From Warburgia ugandensis (taxonomy: Eukaryota; Streptophyta; Magnoliopsida; Canellales; Canellaceae), in NCBI GenBank assembly GCA_035236585.1, contig CP141128.1, positions 24,147,618-24,211,617 of the forward strand: a stretch of 64,000 bases of DNA, given 5' to 3'. The notes under the pieces are model-generated. The model was not told the origin of the DNA. It saw only the letters and a program-made list of their open reading frames with translations, and did no database searches. Of the stretch, positions 10,386 to 23,430 are shown piece by piece; positions within the stretch are counted from its first letter, which is position 1, and the number at the start of each line of letters is the position of its first letter. The position numbers and the translations under genes are program-made.

Positions 10386-12670
10386 TGAGTTAAGTGTTAA
10401 ATTTTGGTCAAAATATCCCTAATTTAGCATTCAATTAGATCATCTAACCAATTAAATTTGCAATTTTTAGCTTGATTTTGATTTTAGGTCTAATTAATCA
10501 TCTAACCGTTACTTTGTAAAATTTAATGGCTAGATGATCATTAGAGCTAATCATAGGTATAATGTAAGGTTCAGATGACTCTAATTTGGTCATTGATTTT
10601 GCAGATTAACCAGAAGAAGCTAGGATGGCTCAGATCAGAAGTGAATGGTGCAAATCACCCCTCAAGAATCAATATGCAAGATGGAAGGGTTTGTTAAAAG
10701 GAAATTAGTTTTAATTGAAGAATGGAAAATCAATGGGAAAATGGAAAGCTGCAACAAAAGAAGAGAGTTAATGGAGAAGTTTCCAAAGTGGATGAACCTA
10801 AATTAGAAGGATAGGGCTTTAAAAGAGGTAGCCATCATCTCTCCATTCTCTTCTCTCTCCTAGGCTAGAAGAGGAAACTGTTTCCTCTTTTCCCCCTTCC
10901 CACTCTCCTCTTATATTCACCAATGTTCCTCTTCTTCCACTCTTCAAGCTCTCTTTGGCTGGATCATAGGAAGTAGCCAGATCACCCCCCCTTCCTTCTT
11001 TCCACTCTCTCCTCCTCCGCTGACTCTCTCTCTTCTCATTCTCATCCCTTTCCCCCTCATTCAGACCCTTGCCCTTCTTTGCTCCTCATCACCACACCAT
11101 CCCAGCACCACTCTTCACCTCTCTGTCATGCCGGCAAAATTGACAAAATCCTATTCTTCTCCTCCTCCCCCACATTACCTCTCTCTTTCTCCTTCTCTCA
11201 CTCCCAATTTGTCTGTCGGTTCTCTCTCTCACCTCTGTTCCTCGCCCTCTGTTCACTAGCACGTCCCTGTTAGTTTCCCCTCTCTTTCACTCCCTCAACC
11301 TCTAGATGACTGCCTTCTTCCTCTTCTCCCTCTTCTTCGTTCTTTCCCCCCTCACCCGCTCTATCCTCTCTGTCAACATCCTCTCTGCTTCCCAGAACCA
11401 GTGGCATCTCATTCTCATCTACCGTCTCACCACTCGATTGGCACCCTTGGTCGCACCCAACGCAAGCTCCAACTCTTCTGTCTCTCTTGTTCACTCTCTC
11501 TCTCTCTTGGGTCCTTCCTTCATCAATCCCTCCTTCTCATGCTCCATCTCTTTCTCCTTGTTTCACTTCCAGCATTACCACCAGTTTGTTCCTAGCTACT
11601 AGAACCCGACGCCCATCTTCACCATGCTATGCTAGGTCGCGCCACCTATCCATCACTGGCTTCCCTATCTGCACCTCTCCCCCTCTACCAGTTGACATCT
11701 AGACCACTCTACTTGTCTCTAATTTCTGCCCAGTCTGACACCACCCATCTGCTCCATCACAGTCACCGTCGTCTACCCCACCTATTCACTGGCAAACGTC
11801 TTCTCCATCATAGGCCATCATTGTGACTGAAACCCAAAATGAGTTTTCCTTTTTTTTCTATTTTCTCCCCTCTTTTTCCTCCTCCTCTTCCCTGCACCAC
11901 CTCATCACTAGCTTCTTCATCCTCCTCATCGAGTTTCCTTGTTTTTTTTGTTTAAATCAGGTTTTTCTCTCAAATTTCAAATTTACCCTTAAGACTTTCA
12001 TTTTAATTCCCTTGGTATCCCAGCTTCTATTCTAGTTCTGCTTTATCTTCATTTTGCTTATCCAAGAACTACACAATCTAAGCTAGATCAATTAAGGCTT
12101 AACCTAATCAATGGGTTAGCCTTAATCAACAAGATTTCTCTTTTTCTCCTCTATTTCACACCAAATTTTCAATTAACTATCAAATTTCATTCTTAAGACA
12201 TCCCTTATCTTAATTAACATCTTTGATCTTTAGTTTGAAATCCAAAAAGTGATCTAAATTGTCCAAATCCCAAAATCTTTATTTAGCTCAGATTTTTAAG
12301 CTTTTAAGGAATCTGACTAATTCAACTACTGGATCTTTAATTAAGGACATTCTAAAGACATTGATGAAGGCTGATCAACTACAAGAAGATGAGATTTGAA
12401 GAAATTCACAATAATTAAACTAGGAAAGTAGATTTTGCTAGTTATTTTGGTTTATTTTCTTTCTTTTTAAACTAGAAATTGTATATTTTTTAACAGTTGA
12501 ATAGATCTGAACTTTAATTCTATTTCTAAAAAATTTTGTTATTTATTTCTAATTTTTATCAATTAAATTTTATTTTAACTTCCACGTTTTATGTCGAGCC
12601 CCCGTGGGATCGACCATTACTTGCATAAGCTACACTACAATATCCTGTTCAATTGTGGTAAAACAAATCA
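10386..12670 (+). mobile_element. LTR of Athila-like copy A
   Basis: The stretch begins TGAGTTAAGTG right after a G-rich primer tract and ends ...ACAAATCA, giving TG...CA ends and about 2285 bp. A TATA-like CTTTAAAAGAGG lies at about 10811-10822. Just after it comes a long pyrimidine-rich tract (about 10830-11930), the kind of R region seen in such LTRs. Near the 3' end the phrase GTGGGATCGACC (about 12603-12614) resembles GTGGAATCGATC near 61870, close to the end of the copy B LTR. The partner LTR lies outside the window. It is a fossil with no genes. Confidence 0.7.
10830..11930 (+). repeat. Pyrimidine-rich low-complexity tract in the LTR
   Basis: About 1.1 kb of CT-rich sequence with many TCTC and CTCC runs. 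Several short open frames here result from the skewed composition and are not annotated as genes. Confidence 0.75.
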
Positions 12671-12807
12671 ATAAGTTTTTTGTGCTATTTCCAAAAACCC
12701 GCAACAGAGTTTTCATAAAATTTAATTAAAAGTTCAAAAACCCAAGAAAATCCAATAAATTCAAAAAATTAAAATTAAAATTTTAAAAATTTAGGAATTG
12801 CATTGTT
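12671..12807 (+). other. PBS-like sequence and leader fragment after the copy A LTR
   Basis: Directly after the LTR end comes AAGTTTTTTGTGCTATTTCC. It resembles the LTR/primer-binding-site junction AGTTTTTGGC of copy B and the usual Athila wording. An A-rich stretch follows and is cut off where the satellite begins. This would fit the start of another internal region rather than plain flanking DNA. Confidence 0.4.
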
Positions 12808-15016
12808 TTACTGATCAAGAAACTTCCTTTACAAATTTTAGGTTACTTCTACCATAAAGGGTAGATTTCTTAATTTATCATAGATCTGTCATATTAAACC
12901 CTCAATTTCACACATTCTTATCATTATAACCTAAATAGATCAGATCTTGAAGGTCTAATCATCTCAGATCTTCAAGATCATGGAAGTAAGAATCTTATTT
13001 TCTTTAAACAAAAGCTTCTTGCAATATTTCCTAAATTTTATTATTTCATATGAAATTATACATCACAAGCTTTCTATAGCTTCTTTCCACTCACGATTTA
13101 GAGCTCAGATGACTCCTGAATTCAAGTTTGAAGTTCACAGTCGTTTTAACAGTCCAGATTTGATCTGACCATTAGAACAAGACCAGTTGTCCCACCCTAC
13201 TGTACCAATGACCACCAGTGGAAATGGGGTGGTGACCTATAAATGGTGAGACGACCAGATCAGACTGTCAAATCACTGTACCCCTTTTCTCTTTAAATTT
13301 GGGCCTTCATATCTCCACGAAATTGGCTGTCATTTCATATCTAAGGGTTTTGAACCCTTCTAAATCTATTGGACAGTTTAAATTTTTAATCTGAGACCTC
13401 TATCATGTAGAAATGGAGGGTTTTTCACTAGAACTTGATATTCCAAAACATTAACAGAAAATCAAATCCAGTGAAATTAAAAATACAAAAAATGACATAA
13501 ACTGAATCTTGGATGATATCCTCCTACCTGATTTGCTCAGAATTGAAGAATTGATTCCAAAATAAATAAATCCTCTCTATATGCCATAACACACCAAATA
13601 AATCTTGATTTGTCTTTTTCATTTATTGAACCATTGGATCTTGAAATTTCCTTGGGGTTTTGTAGATTAGGTAATTTAGAACAATATGGATGGTGCGATC
13701 ACTAAAATTTGATCTGGAACGGAATGGCTAATTGAACTTAGGGCTCTTAGTACTATTCTAGAGAGAGGAGAGAGATTAGGGAAGATGGGAGAGATGTTTT
13801 GCTCTGATTTTCCAAGAGAGTCTAGGGGTTTTCATGGTGAAGTTGTGAAAATTTTCGTAAAATTTTCAGAATTATTTATAGGAAAGTTTTTCAATTTTAA
13901 ATTATTTTTTCATAAAAATCTCCTTCTTTATTTTTATTATTTTATTTATGGGTGGAGTTTCCACCTCCACTACAATTTAGTAGTGCATTGCTCAATTATT
14001 GTTGCTCCTAGAACATTGGCCAACTTTGTGAGCCCCGCTTTCATGTGAAAAGACTATTTTGCCCTTTAATTCATAAAAATGGAGAAAAATAGATATTATT
14101 TATCCAAACTCGGATTTTAGTGTACTCAATGGTGCCAGAATCAATTTTTCAAGTACCTTTCAATTTTTTAGTAAATTCCATATATTCAAATTTTAAATCT
14201 TGGTAATGGGTGAAAATGATAGTTTTACCCTCTTATGTAGAAATTTGAGATTTTTCGTTCCAACACAGAATTCAACAAAATTAGTGTCATTTGATTAAAA
14301 TTTTACTATATATTCTTAATAGGTTTTCATTCATGATTTAATCTCTATGAAAAGATATTTTCTTCTAAACTAATATTCCAGCCCGATCTTCAAAAATTTC
14401 AAACTTTCATTGATTTTCTCAAATCAATTTACAAAAATTGGGGTTATTACATAATGTCAAAATAATACATGTCCTTAAAAGTCCCCAGGCTCAAACCCAA
14501 ATCACTTCGAGTCCTAGAAGCTTCCAAACACATCATTCTAAATTTAAAATGCCTTTGTATAACTCTTGGCAGAATGTCTGCTCAATTTAAGTGGTTAGAA
14601 TCGCAAGGTATAATGCCAAAACATTACATGTCCCAAGGCACAAAGTCAAATCTCTTCGAGTACTGCGATGTTGCCAAACACAACGTTTAGTCTTTTCAAG
14701 CCATTGGATGATCCTTGGCACAATGTCTTTGCATGTTAAGCCCTAACAAGTCCCATGGTAAAACATCAAAACATACGTTCCTTGGAAGTCGCTAAGCAAC
14801 ATGTCAAATCACTTCAAGTCCTAAGAAGTTTTAAAGCACAAACATGTCCCAGCGAATCGCTAAAGTTAAATCACTTCGAGTCCTGGGAGGTTTTCTAACA
14901 CAATGTTTAGACTTTTCAAGCCATTGGATGGTCTTTTATGGAATTATGAGATCTTACTAGATCCCATCATTATTAAATCCATCCAACCCATCCATAGGAT
15001 TTGATCATGCTTGATC
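12808..15016. repeat. Macrosatellite unit 1
   Basis: First unit, 2209 bp, diverged from the rest as expected for an array edge. It starts abruptly after the LTR/leader fragment. Internal short repeats with the core AAATCACTTCGAGTC occur near 14499, 14648, 14806 and 14868. Confidence 0.9.
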
Positions 15017-17245
15017 GTACTAATCAAGAAAGTTCATTTACAAATTTTAGGTTACTTCGACCATAAAGGGTAGATTTCTTAATTTATCATATATCTGTCA
15101 TATTAAACCCTCAATTTCACACATCCTTATCCTTATAACGTAAATAGATCAGATCCTTAAGGTCTGATCATCTTAGATCTTAAAGATCATGAAAGTAAGA
15201 ATCTTATTTTCTTTAAACAAAATTTTTTGCAATATTTCCTAAATTTTATTATTTCATATCAAATTAGATGCCATAAGCTTTCCATAGCTTCTTTCCACTC
15301 GTGATATGGAGCTCAAGTGACTCCAGAATTCAAGTTTGAACTTCACAGTCATTTTAATTATTCAGATTTGATCACGCTGCTAGAATAGGACAAAACTGGC
15401 AGGGCCAGTTGTCCCGCCCAATTTTACCGATGACCACTGGTGGAAATAGGGTGGTGACCTATAAAATGTAAGATGATTCAGATTGGACCATCAAATCACC
15501 AACATCCTTTTCTCCTTGAAATTGGGTCATCATATATACACGAAATTGGCTGTTATTTCATATCTATGGGTTTTGAACCATTCTGAATCCATTGGACGGT
15601 TCGGATTTTTCATCTAAGCCCTCCATGATGCAGGTATGGAGGTTTTTGCACCAGAACTTGATCTTTCAAAAAATTAACCAAAAATCAAATCCAGTGAAAT
15701 TAAAAATATAAAAACTGACATGAACTGAATCTTGGGTGATATCACCCTACCTGATTTGCTCAGAATTGAAGAATTGATGCCAAAATAAATAATTCCTAGC
15801 TATATGCCCTAACACACCAAATAAATCTTGATTTGTCTTTTTGCCATTTATTGAAGTGTTGGATCTTGAAATTAGTTTGTGTTTTTGTAGATCAGGAAAT
15901 TTAGAACAATATGGATGGTGTGATTCATGAAATTTGATATGGAACGGAGTGGCTAATTGAACTTAGGGCTCTTTGTACTATTCTAGAGAGTGGAGAGAAA
16001 GAGGGAAAAAGGGAGAGATTAAGGGAGATGGGGGAGGAGTTTTGCACTGGTATTACTAGGTAGTGTAGCGGATTTTGTGATGAAGTTGTGCAAATTTTTC
16101 TAAAACTTTCAAAATTATTTATAGGCAAGTTTTTTAATTAAAATTAATTTTTCATAAAAATATCCTTCTTTCTTTTTATTATTTTATTTACAGGTGGAGT
16201 TTCCACCTCCACTGCAATCTAGTAGTGCATTGCTCAATTATTGGTTCTTCCAAAACATTGGCCTCCTTTGTGGGCCACACTTTCATGTGCAAATGACCAT
16301 TTTGCCCTTTTATTCATAAAAATGGAGAAAAATGAATATTATTTATCCAAACTCAGATTTTAGCGTACTCAATGGTGCCGGAATCAATTTCTTTTGTAAA
16401 TTCCAAATATTCAAATTTTAAATCTTGGATACAGGTGAAAATGATTGTTTTACCCTTATTCGTAGAAAATTGAGATTTTTCTTTATAACACAAAATTTAA
16501 CAAAATTAGTGTCATTTAATATGATTTTTCATTTGCATTCGTTATTTCTAGGTTTTCACTCATGATTTAATCTCTATGAAAAAATATTTTTTTTTAAACT
16601 AATATTCCAGCCCGTTCTTCTGAAATTCAAACTTTAATTGATTTTCTAAAGTCAATTTACAAAAATTAGGGTTAGTACACAATGGCAAAATAATACATGT
16701 CCTTAAAAGTACCTAAGCTCAAACCCAAATCACTTCGAGTCTTGGAAGCTTCCAAACACATCGCTCTAAATTTTAAATGCCTTTGTGTGACTCTTGGTAC
16801 AATGTCTGATCACTTTAAGCGGTTAGAATCGCAAGGTATAATGCTAAAACATTACATGTCCTCGGATGTGCCTTGGCACAATGTCTTTGCACGTTAATCC
16901 ATGACAAGTCCCATGGTAAAACATCAAACTTATGTTCCTTGGAAGCCTCTCAGGAACCTATCAAATCACTTTGAGTCCTGAGAAGTTTTCATGAACAATG
17001 TCTGAGGCTTTTTATCCTTTCAGTGATCCCTAGCACAATTTCTAAATGCTTTAAAGGTGGAAGTCCCAGGGCCAAATTTCAAAACCAAACATGTCCTAGT
17101 GAGTACCTAGGCCCAAAGTTAAATGACTTTGAGACCTGCGAGGTATCCAAGCACAATGTTTAGACTTTTCAAGGCCTTGGATGATCTAGATCTCATCATT
17201 ATTAACTCCATCCAACCCATCCAGAGGATTTTATCATGCTTGATC
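15017..17245. repeat. Macrosatellite unit 2
   Basis: 2229 bp. Its promoter-like part (about 15900-16180) is closest by eye to that of unit 4 rather than unit 3. Both have GAGAGTGGAGAG and a CTGGTATT word where neighbours differ. Confidence 0.9.
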
Positions 17246-19083
17246 TTACTAATGAAGAAAGTTCCTTTAAAAATTTTACGTTACTTCTACCATAAAGGGG
17301 AGATTTCTTAATTTATCATAGATCTGTCATATTAAGCACACAATTTCATGCATCCTTATCCTTATAAGGTAAATAGATCAGATCCTTAAGGTCTGATCAT
17401 CTTAGATCTTAAAGATCATGAAAGTAAGAATCTTATTTTCTTTAAATATTTTTTTTTTGCAGTATTTCCTAGATTTTAATATTTCATATCAAATTAGACG
17501 CCATAAGCTTTCCATAGCTTCTTTCGGCTCGTGATTTGGAGCTCAGGTGATTCTAGAATTCAAGTTTGAACTTCACAGTCATTTTTACTATTTAGATTTG
17601 ATCAGGCCGTAGGAATAGGACAAAACCAGCATGGCCAATTGTCCCGCCCAATTTTATTGGTGACCACTGGTGGAAACGGGATGGTGACCTATAAAAGGTG
17701 AGATGATTCAGATCGGACCGTCAAATCACCAACATCCTTTTCTCCTTGAAATTGGGTCATCATATCTATACGAAATTGGTTGTTATTTCATATCTAAGGG
17801 TTTTGAACCATTCTGAATCTATTGGACGGTTCAGATTTTTCATCTGAGTCCTCTATGATGCAGGTATAGAGGGTTTTTCACCAGAACTTGATTTTTCAAA
17901 ACATTAGCAGAAAATCAAATCCAGTGAAATTAAAAATATAAAAACTGAATCTTGGGTGATATCCTCCTACTTGATTTGCTCAGAATTGAAGAATTGATGC
18001 CAAAATAAATAATTCCTCGCTGTATGGCATAACACACCAAATAAATCTTGATTTGTCTTTTTCCATTTATTGAAATGCTGGATCTTGGAATTACTTTGTG
18101 CTTTTGTAGATCACGGAATTTAGAACAATATGGATGGTGTGATTCATGAAATTTGATATGGAACGGAGTGGCTAATTGAACTTAGGGCTCCTGGTACAAT
18201 TCTAGAGAGAGGAGAGAAAGAGGGAAAAAGGGAGAGATTAGTGGAGATGGGGGAGGAGTTTTGCATTGATATTCCTGGGTAGTCTAGGGGATTTTGTGAT
18301 GAAGTTGTACGAATTTTTGTAAAACTTTTAGAATTATTTATAGGCAAGTTTTTGAATTTAAAATAAAATTTTCATAAATCTTTTTATTATTTTATTTACT
18401 GGTGGAGTTTCCACCTCCACTGCAATCTACTAGTGCATTACTCAATTATTGGTTCTTCCAGAACATTGGCCTACTTTGTGGGCCCCACTTTCATGTGAAA
18501 TGACCATTTTGCCCTTTTATTCATAAAAATAGAGAAAAATAGATATCATTTATCCAAACTCAGATCTTAGGGTACTCAATAGTGCCAGAATCAAGTTTTT
18601 GAGTAAATTCCCAATATTCAAATTTTAAATCTAGGTTACGCGTGAAAATGACCATTTTACCCTTATACGTAGAAAATAGAGATTTTTCTTTATAACAAAT
18701 AATTTAATAAAATTAGTGTCATTTAATACGATTTTTCATATGCATTCGTTATTTCTAGGTTTTCACTCAGGATTTAATCTCTATGAAAAGATATTTTCTT
18801 TTAAATTAATATTCCTACCCAATCTTCAGAAATTTCAAACTGTAATAGATTTTCTCAAATCAATTTACAAAAATTAGGCTTAGTACACAATGTCAAAATA
18901 ATGCATGTCCTTAAAAGTACCTAAGCTCAAACCCAAATTACTTCGAGTCTTGGAAGCTTCCAAACACATCGCTCTAAATTTAAAATGCCTTTGTATGACT
19001 CTTGGTACAATGTCTGATCACTTTAAGTGGTTAGAATCGCAAGGTATAATGCCAAAATATTACATGTCCTCGGATGTGCCTTG

Positions 19084-19712
19084 TGTCACGGGCTGAGATT
19101 TTCAAACACCCGTGCAGCACTTAGTCTTGCAATGCACTCAAGGCACCAAGGCACCAAGGCTAAGTTCAGCCTTCAACCCTCAAAACTCTCACTTACTAGA
19201 TCCTTCGCTCACTCACCCAGTCAAGCAATGAGAGGAACTCAAGAGAAGTCAGAAAGGAAATCATCCACTCTATTATCCTTAGATAAACTCTGAGCTTTTA
19301 AGCTTTTGAGCTTTTCTGAGCTTTTGAGCTTCACTTGCTTGAACTCTTGAGCTTTGGAGCTTTTCTTAGCTTGATTATAAGTGAGGAGCTTACACCTATT
19401 TATACTTGTTCTCACCCATCCACCTCCTCAATGGATGGTCTGGATTATTACAAATGTCTATAATCCAACGGCTAAGGACTATTCTAGACTCACTCTAGAA
19501 AACTCTACACAACTCCACACAAGTCCTTAACCTTCTCTCTTTCTAGATATTTACATGGAGTCTTCCAGAACCCAGGCCTTCTAGAATCAGGCCCTCCTCC
19601 ATTGATCTCCACCAATGGGTTTAAGCCTCTTGAACCTTGTCCACAAGCCAAATAAGCCTTCCATGGAGCCTTCAAGCCTTGGTCACCGACCTTGCAGTGC
19701 ATGCCTGTGAAA
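19084..19712 (-). mobile_element. Solo LTR, Copia-like
   Basis: A 629-bp insert splits the satellite word GTGCCTTGGCACAATG. CTTG is repeated on both sides (19080-19083 and 19713-19716), and the duplication may originally have been 5 bp. The ends are imperfect inverted repeats (TGTCACGGGC against GCCTGTGAAA). On the minus strand a TATA box AGTATAAATAGG lies at about 19396-19407, followed by AGCTTTT/GAGCTT-rich short repeats (about 19288-19365). Its size and the absence of internal genes fit a solo LTR in minus orientation. The Copia assignment is from general appearance only. Confidence 0.65.
19288..19365. repeat. GAGCTTTT short tandem repeats in the Copia-like LTR
   Basis: Six to eight imperfect copies of an 8-14-bp GAGCTTTT-like word lie just downstream (minus strand) of the LTR TATA box. 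Confidence 0.7.
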
Positions 19713-20076
19713 CTTGGCACAATGTCTTTGCACATTAAGCCCTGACAAGTCCCATGGTAAAACATCAAAACATATGTTCCTTAGAAGTCTTTGAGCCGCC
19801 TGTCAAATCACTTCAAGTCCTGAGAAGTTTTCAAGAACAATGTCTAAGGCTTTTTTATCCTTTCAATGATCCCAAGGCCAAATTTCAAAACCAAACATGT
19901 CCCAGTGAGTACATAGGCCCAAAGTTAAATGACTTTGAGACCTGCGAGGTTTCCAAGCACAATGTTTAGACTTTTCAAGTCCTTGGATGATCTTTTGGTA
20001 GAATGATGAGATCTTACTAGATCTCATCATTATTAACTTCATCCAACCCATCCATAGCATTTTATCATGCATGATC

Positions 20077-22320
20077 TTACTGATAAAAAGAGTTCCTTCA
20101 CAAATTTTAGGTTAATTCTACCGTAAAGGGTAGATTTCTTAATTTATCATAGATCTTTCATGTTAAACGCTCAATTTCACACATCCTTATCGTTATAACG
20201 TAAATAGATTAGATCCTTAAGGTCTGATCATCTTAGATCTTAAAGATCATGAAAGTAAGAAACTTATTTTGTTTAAACAAAAGGTTTTTGCAATATTTCC
20301 TAAATTTTATTATTTCATATCAAATTAGACGTCATAAGCTTTCCATAGCTTCTTTCCACTCGTGATTTGGATCTCAGGTGACTCCAGAAATCAAGTTTGA
20401 ACTTCACAGTCATTTTTACTATTTAGATTTGATCAGGCCGTTAGAATAAGGACAAAATCGGCAAGGCTGGTTGTCCTGCCCAATTTTACCAGTTACCATT
20501 GGTGGAAACAAGGCGGTATCCTATAAAAGGTGAGATGATCTAGATCAGACTGTCAAATCACCAACATCCTTTTCTCCTTGAAATTGGGTCATCATATTTA
20601 TACGAAATTGGTTGTTATTTCATATCTAGGGGTTTGAACCATTCTAAATCTATTGGATGGTTCAAAATTTTCATCTGAGCCCTCCATGATGCAGGTATGG
20701 AGGGTTTTTCACCAGCACTTGATTTTCCAAAATATTAAAAGAAAATCAAATCCACTGAATTAAAAATATAAAAACTGATTCTTGGGTGATATCTTGCTAC
20801 CTGAATTGCTCAGAATTGAAGAATTGATGCCAAAATAAATAATTCTTCGCCCTATGCCATAACACAACAAATAAATCTTGATTTATCTTTTTCCCATTTA
20901 TTGAACTGTTGGATCTTGAAATTAGTTTGTGTTTTTGTAGATCAGGGAATTTAGAACAATATGGATGGTGTGATTCATGAAATTTGATATGGAACGGAGT
21001 GGCTAATTGAACTTAGGGCTCTTTGTACTATTCTAGAGAGTGGAGAGAAAGAGGGAAAAATGGAGAGATTAGGGGAGATGGGGGAGGAGTTTTGCGCTGG
21101 TATTCCTGGGTAGTGAAGGGGATTTTGTGATGAAGTTGTGCAAATTTTTCTAAAACTTTCAAAATTATTTACAGGCAAGTTTTTTATTTAAAATTAATTT
21201 TTCATAAAAATATCCTTCTTTCTTTTTATTATTTTATTTACGGGTGGAGTTTCCACCTCCATAGCAATCTAGTAGTGCATTACTCAATTATTAGTTCTTC
21301 TAGAACATTGGACTAGTTTGTGCGCCCCACTTTCATGTGAAATGACCATTTTGCCCTTTTATTCATAAAAATGGAGAAAAATAGATATTATTTATTCAAA
21401 CTTCGATTTTAAGGCACTCAATGGCGCCGAAATTGATTTTTTTAGTAAATTCCAAATATTCAAATTTTAAATCTTGGTTACGGGTGAAAATGACCGTTTT
21501 ACCCTTATACGTAGAAAATTGAGATTTTTCTTTCTAACAAAAAATTTAACGAAATTAGTGTCATTTAATATGATTTTTCAAATGCATTCGTTATTTATAG
21601 GTTTTCACTCATGATTTAATCTCTATGAAAAGATATTTTCTTTTAAATTAATATTCGAGCCCGATCTTCTGAAATTTCAAACTTTAATTGATTTTCTAAA
21701 ATCAATTTACAAAATTTTGGGTTAGTACACTATGTCAAAATAATACATGTCCTTAAAAGTACCTAAGCTCAAACCCAAATCACTTCGAGTCATGGAAGCT
21801 TCCAAACACATCGCTCTAAATTTTAAATGCCTTTGTGTGACTCTTGGTACAATGTCTGATCACTTTAAGCGTTTAGAATTGCAAGGTATAATGCCAAAAC
21901 ATTACATGTCCTCGGATGTGCCTTGCATATTGTGTTTGCCCGTTAAGCCCTGACAAGTCCCTTGGTAAAAAATCAAAACATACATTCCTTGGAAGTCTCT
22001 AAGCAACCTATCAAATCACTTCTAGTCTTGAGAAGTTTTCAAGAACAATGTCTAAGGCTTTTTATCCTTTCAATGATCCTTGGCACAATTTCTGAAAGCT
22101 TTAAAAGCGGAAGTCCAATGGCCAAATTTCAAAACCAAACATGTCCAAGTGAGTCCCTAGGCCCAAAGTTAAATCACTTTGAGACCTGCGAGGTTTCCAA
22201 GCACAATGTTTGGACTTTTCATGGCCTTGGATGATCTATTTGTGGAATGATGAGATCTTACTAAATCTCATCATTATTAACTCCATCCAACCCATCCACA
22301 GGATATTATCATGCTTGATC
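20077..22320. repeat. Macrosatellite unit 4
   Basis: 2244 bp. It shares diagnostic variants with unit 2 in the promoter-like part (about 20950-21180), although unit 3 lies between them. Confidence 0.9.
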
Positions 22321-22765
22321 TTACTGATAAAGAAAGTTCCTTCACAAATTTTAGGTTACTTCTACCATAAAGGGTAGATTTCTTAATTTGTCATGGATCT
22401 GTCATATTAAAACCCTCAATTTCACACATCCTTATCATTATAACATAAATAGATCAGATCCTTAAGGTCTGATCGTCTTAGATCATAAAGATCATGAAAG
22501 TAAGAATCTTATTTTCTTTTAACAAAAGCTTTTTGCAATATTTCCTAAATTTTACTATTTCATATCAAATTAAACATCATAAGCTTTCCATAGCTTCTTT
22601 CGACTCGTGATTTGGAGCTCAGGTGATTCCAGAATTCATGTTTGAACTGCATAGTCATTTTTACTGTTCAGATTTGATTAGGCTGTTGGAATAGCACAAA
22701 ACAGGCAGGGTCGGTTATCCCGCCCAATTTTACCCGTGACCACTGCTGGAAACAGGGTGGTATCC

Positions 22766-22774
22766 TATAAAAGG
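22766..22774 (+). promoter_or_regulatory. Plus-strand TATA-like word in satellite (representative, unit 5)
   Basis: TATAAAAGG in the context CCTATAAAAGGTGAGATGAT recurs at the same place in most units, for example at 25026 and 34652. It faces the minus-strand TATA box about 650 bp away. No transcript evidence is available. Confidence 0.35.
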
Positions 22775-23420
22775 TGAGATGATCTAGATCGGACCGTCAA
22801 ATGACCAACATCCTTTTCTCCTTGAAATTGGGTCATCATATCTATACAAAATTTGTTGTTATTTCATATCTAGGGGTTTTGAACCATTCTAAGTCTATTG
22901 GACGGTACGGATATTTCATCTGAGCCCTCTATGATGCAGGTATGGATGGGTTTTCACTCGAACTTGATTTTCCAAAACATTAACAGAAAATCAAATCCAG
23001 TGAAATTAAAAATATAAAAACTGACATAAACTGAATCTTGGGTGATATCCTCCTACCTGGTTTGCTCAGAATTGAAGAATTGATGCCAAAATAAATAATT
23101 CCTCGTCGTATGCCATAACACACCAAGTAAATCTTGATTTGTCTTTTTCCCATTTATTGAACTGTTGGATCTTGAAATTAGTTTGTGTTTTTGTGTATCA
23201 GGGAATTTAGAACAATATGGATAGTGTGATTCATGAAATTTGATATGGAACGGAGTGGCTAATTGAACTTAGGGCTCTTGGTACTATTCTAGAGAGAGGA
23301 GAGAAAGAGGGAAAAAGGGAGAGATTAGGGGAAATGGGAGAGGAGTTTTGCACTAATATTCCTGGGTAGTCTAGGGGATTTTGTGATGAAGTTGTGCAAA
23401 TTTTTGTAAAATTTTTAGAA

Positions 23421-23430
23421 TTATTTATAG
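23421..23430 (-). promoter_or_regulatory. Minus-strand TATA box in satellite (representative, unit 5)
   Basis: The minus strand reads GCCTATAAATAATTC. Downstream on the same strand come ACTACCCAGG (about 23366-23375) and a pyrimidine-rich tract (plus-strand purines, 23291-23344). This resembles an LTR promoter/R arrangement. It is conserved in position in every full unit, with subfamily variation. Confidence 0.5.

Larger units (their letters stand above)
1..12670 (+). mobile_element. Athila-like Ty3/Gypsy element, copy A (decayed, 5' end outside window)
   Basis: The parts lie in the usual Ty3/Gypsy order on the + strand: leader, gag, protease, reverse transcriptase, RNase H, integrase, a long post-pol stretch and an LTR. 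Wording such as FHGL-ES-PYLHLKEFDEV in gag, GLGELKPT in protease and the long run before RT point to the non-chromodomain Athila group. The element is broken many times (well over ten by eye) and carries a nested solo LTR in the RT region. No intact reading frame remains, so it is a fossil. The 5' LTR and upstream target duplication lie outside the window, so LTR-pair age cannot be estimated. A second, shorter relative is at 59985-63318 on the same strand. Confidence 0.85.
17246..20076. repeat. Macrosatellite unit 3 with a nested Copia-like LTR
   Basis: About 2.2 kb of satellite plus a 0.63-kb insert at 19084-19712. The first half shares distinctive features with unit 6, including a T-rich run near 17450 and a short missing segment near 17940. 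Confidence 0.9.

Noticed and set aside
11079-12035. Cluster of Ser/Pro/Leu-rich open frames
   Set aside because: They are composition artefacts of the pyrimidine-rich LTR tract, in several frames at once.
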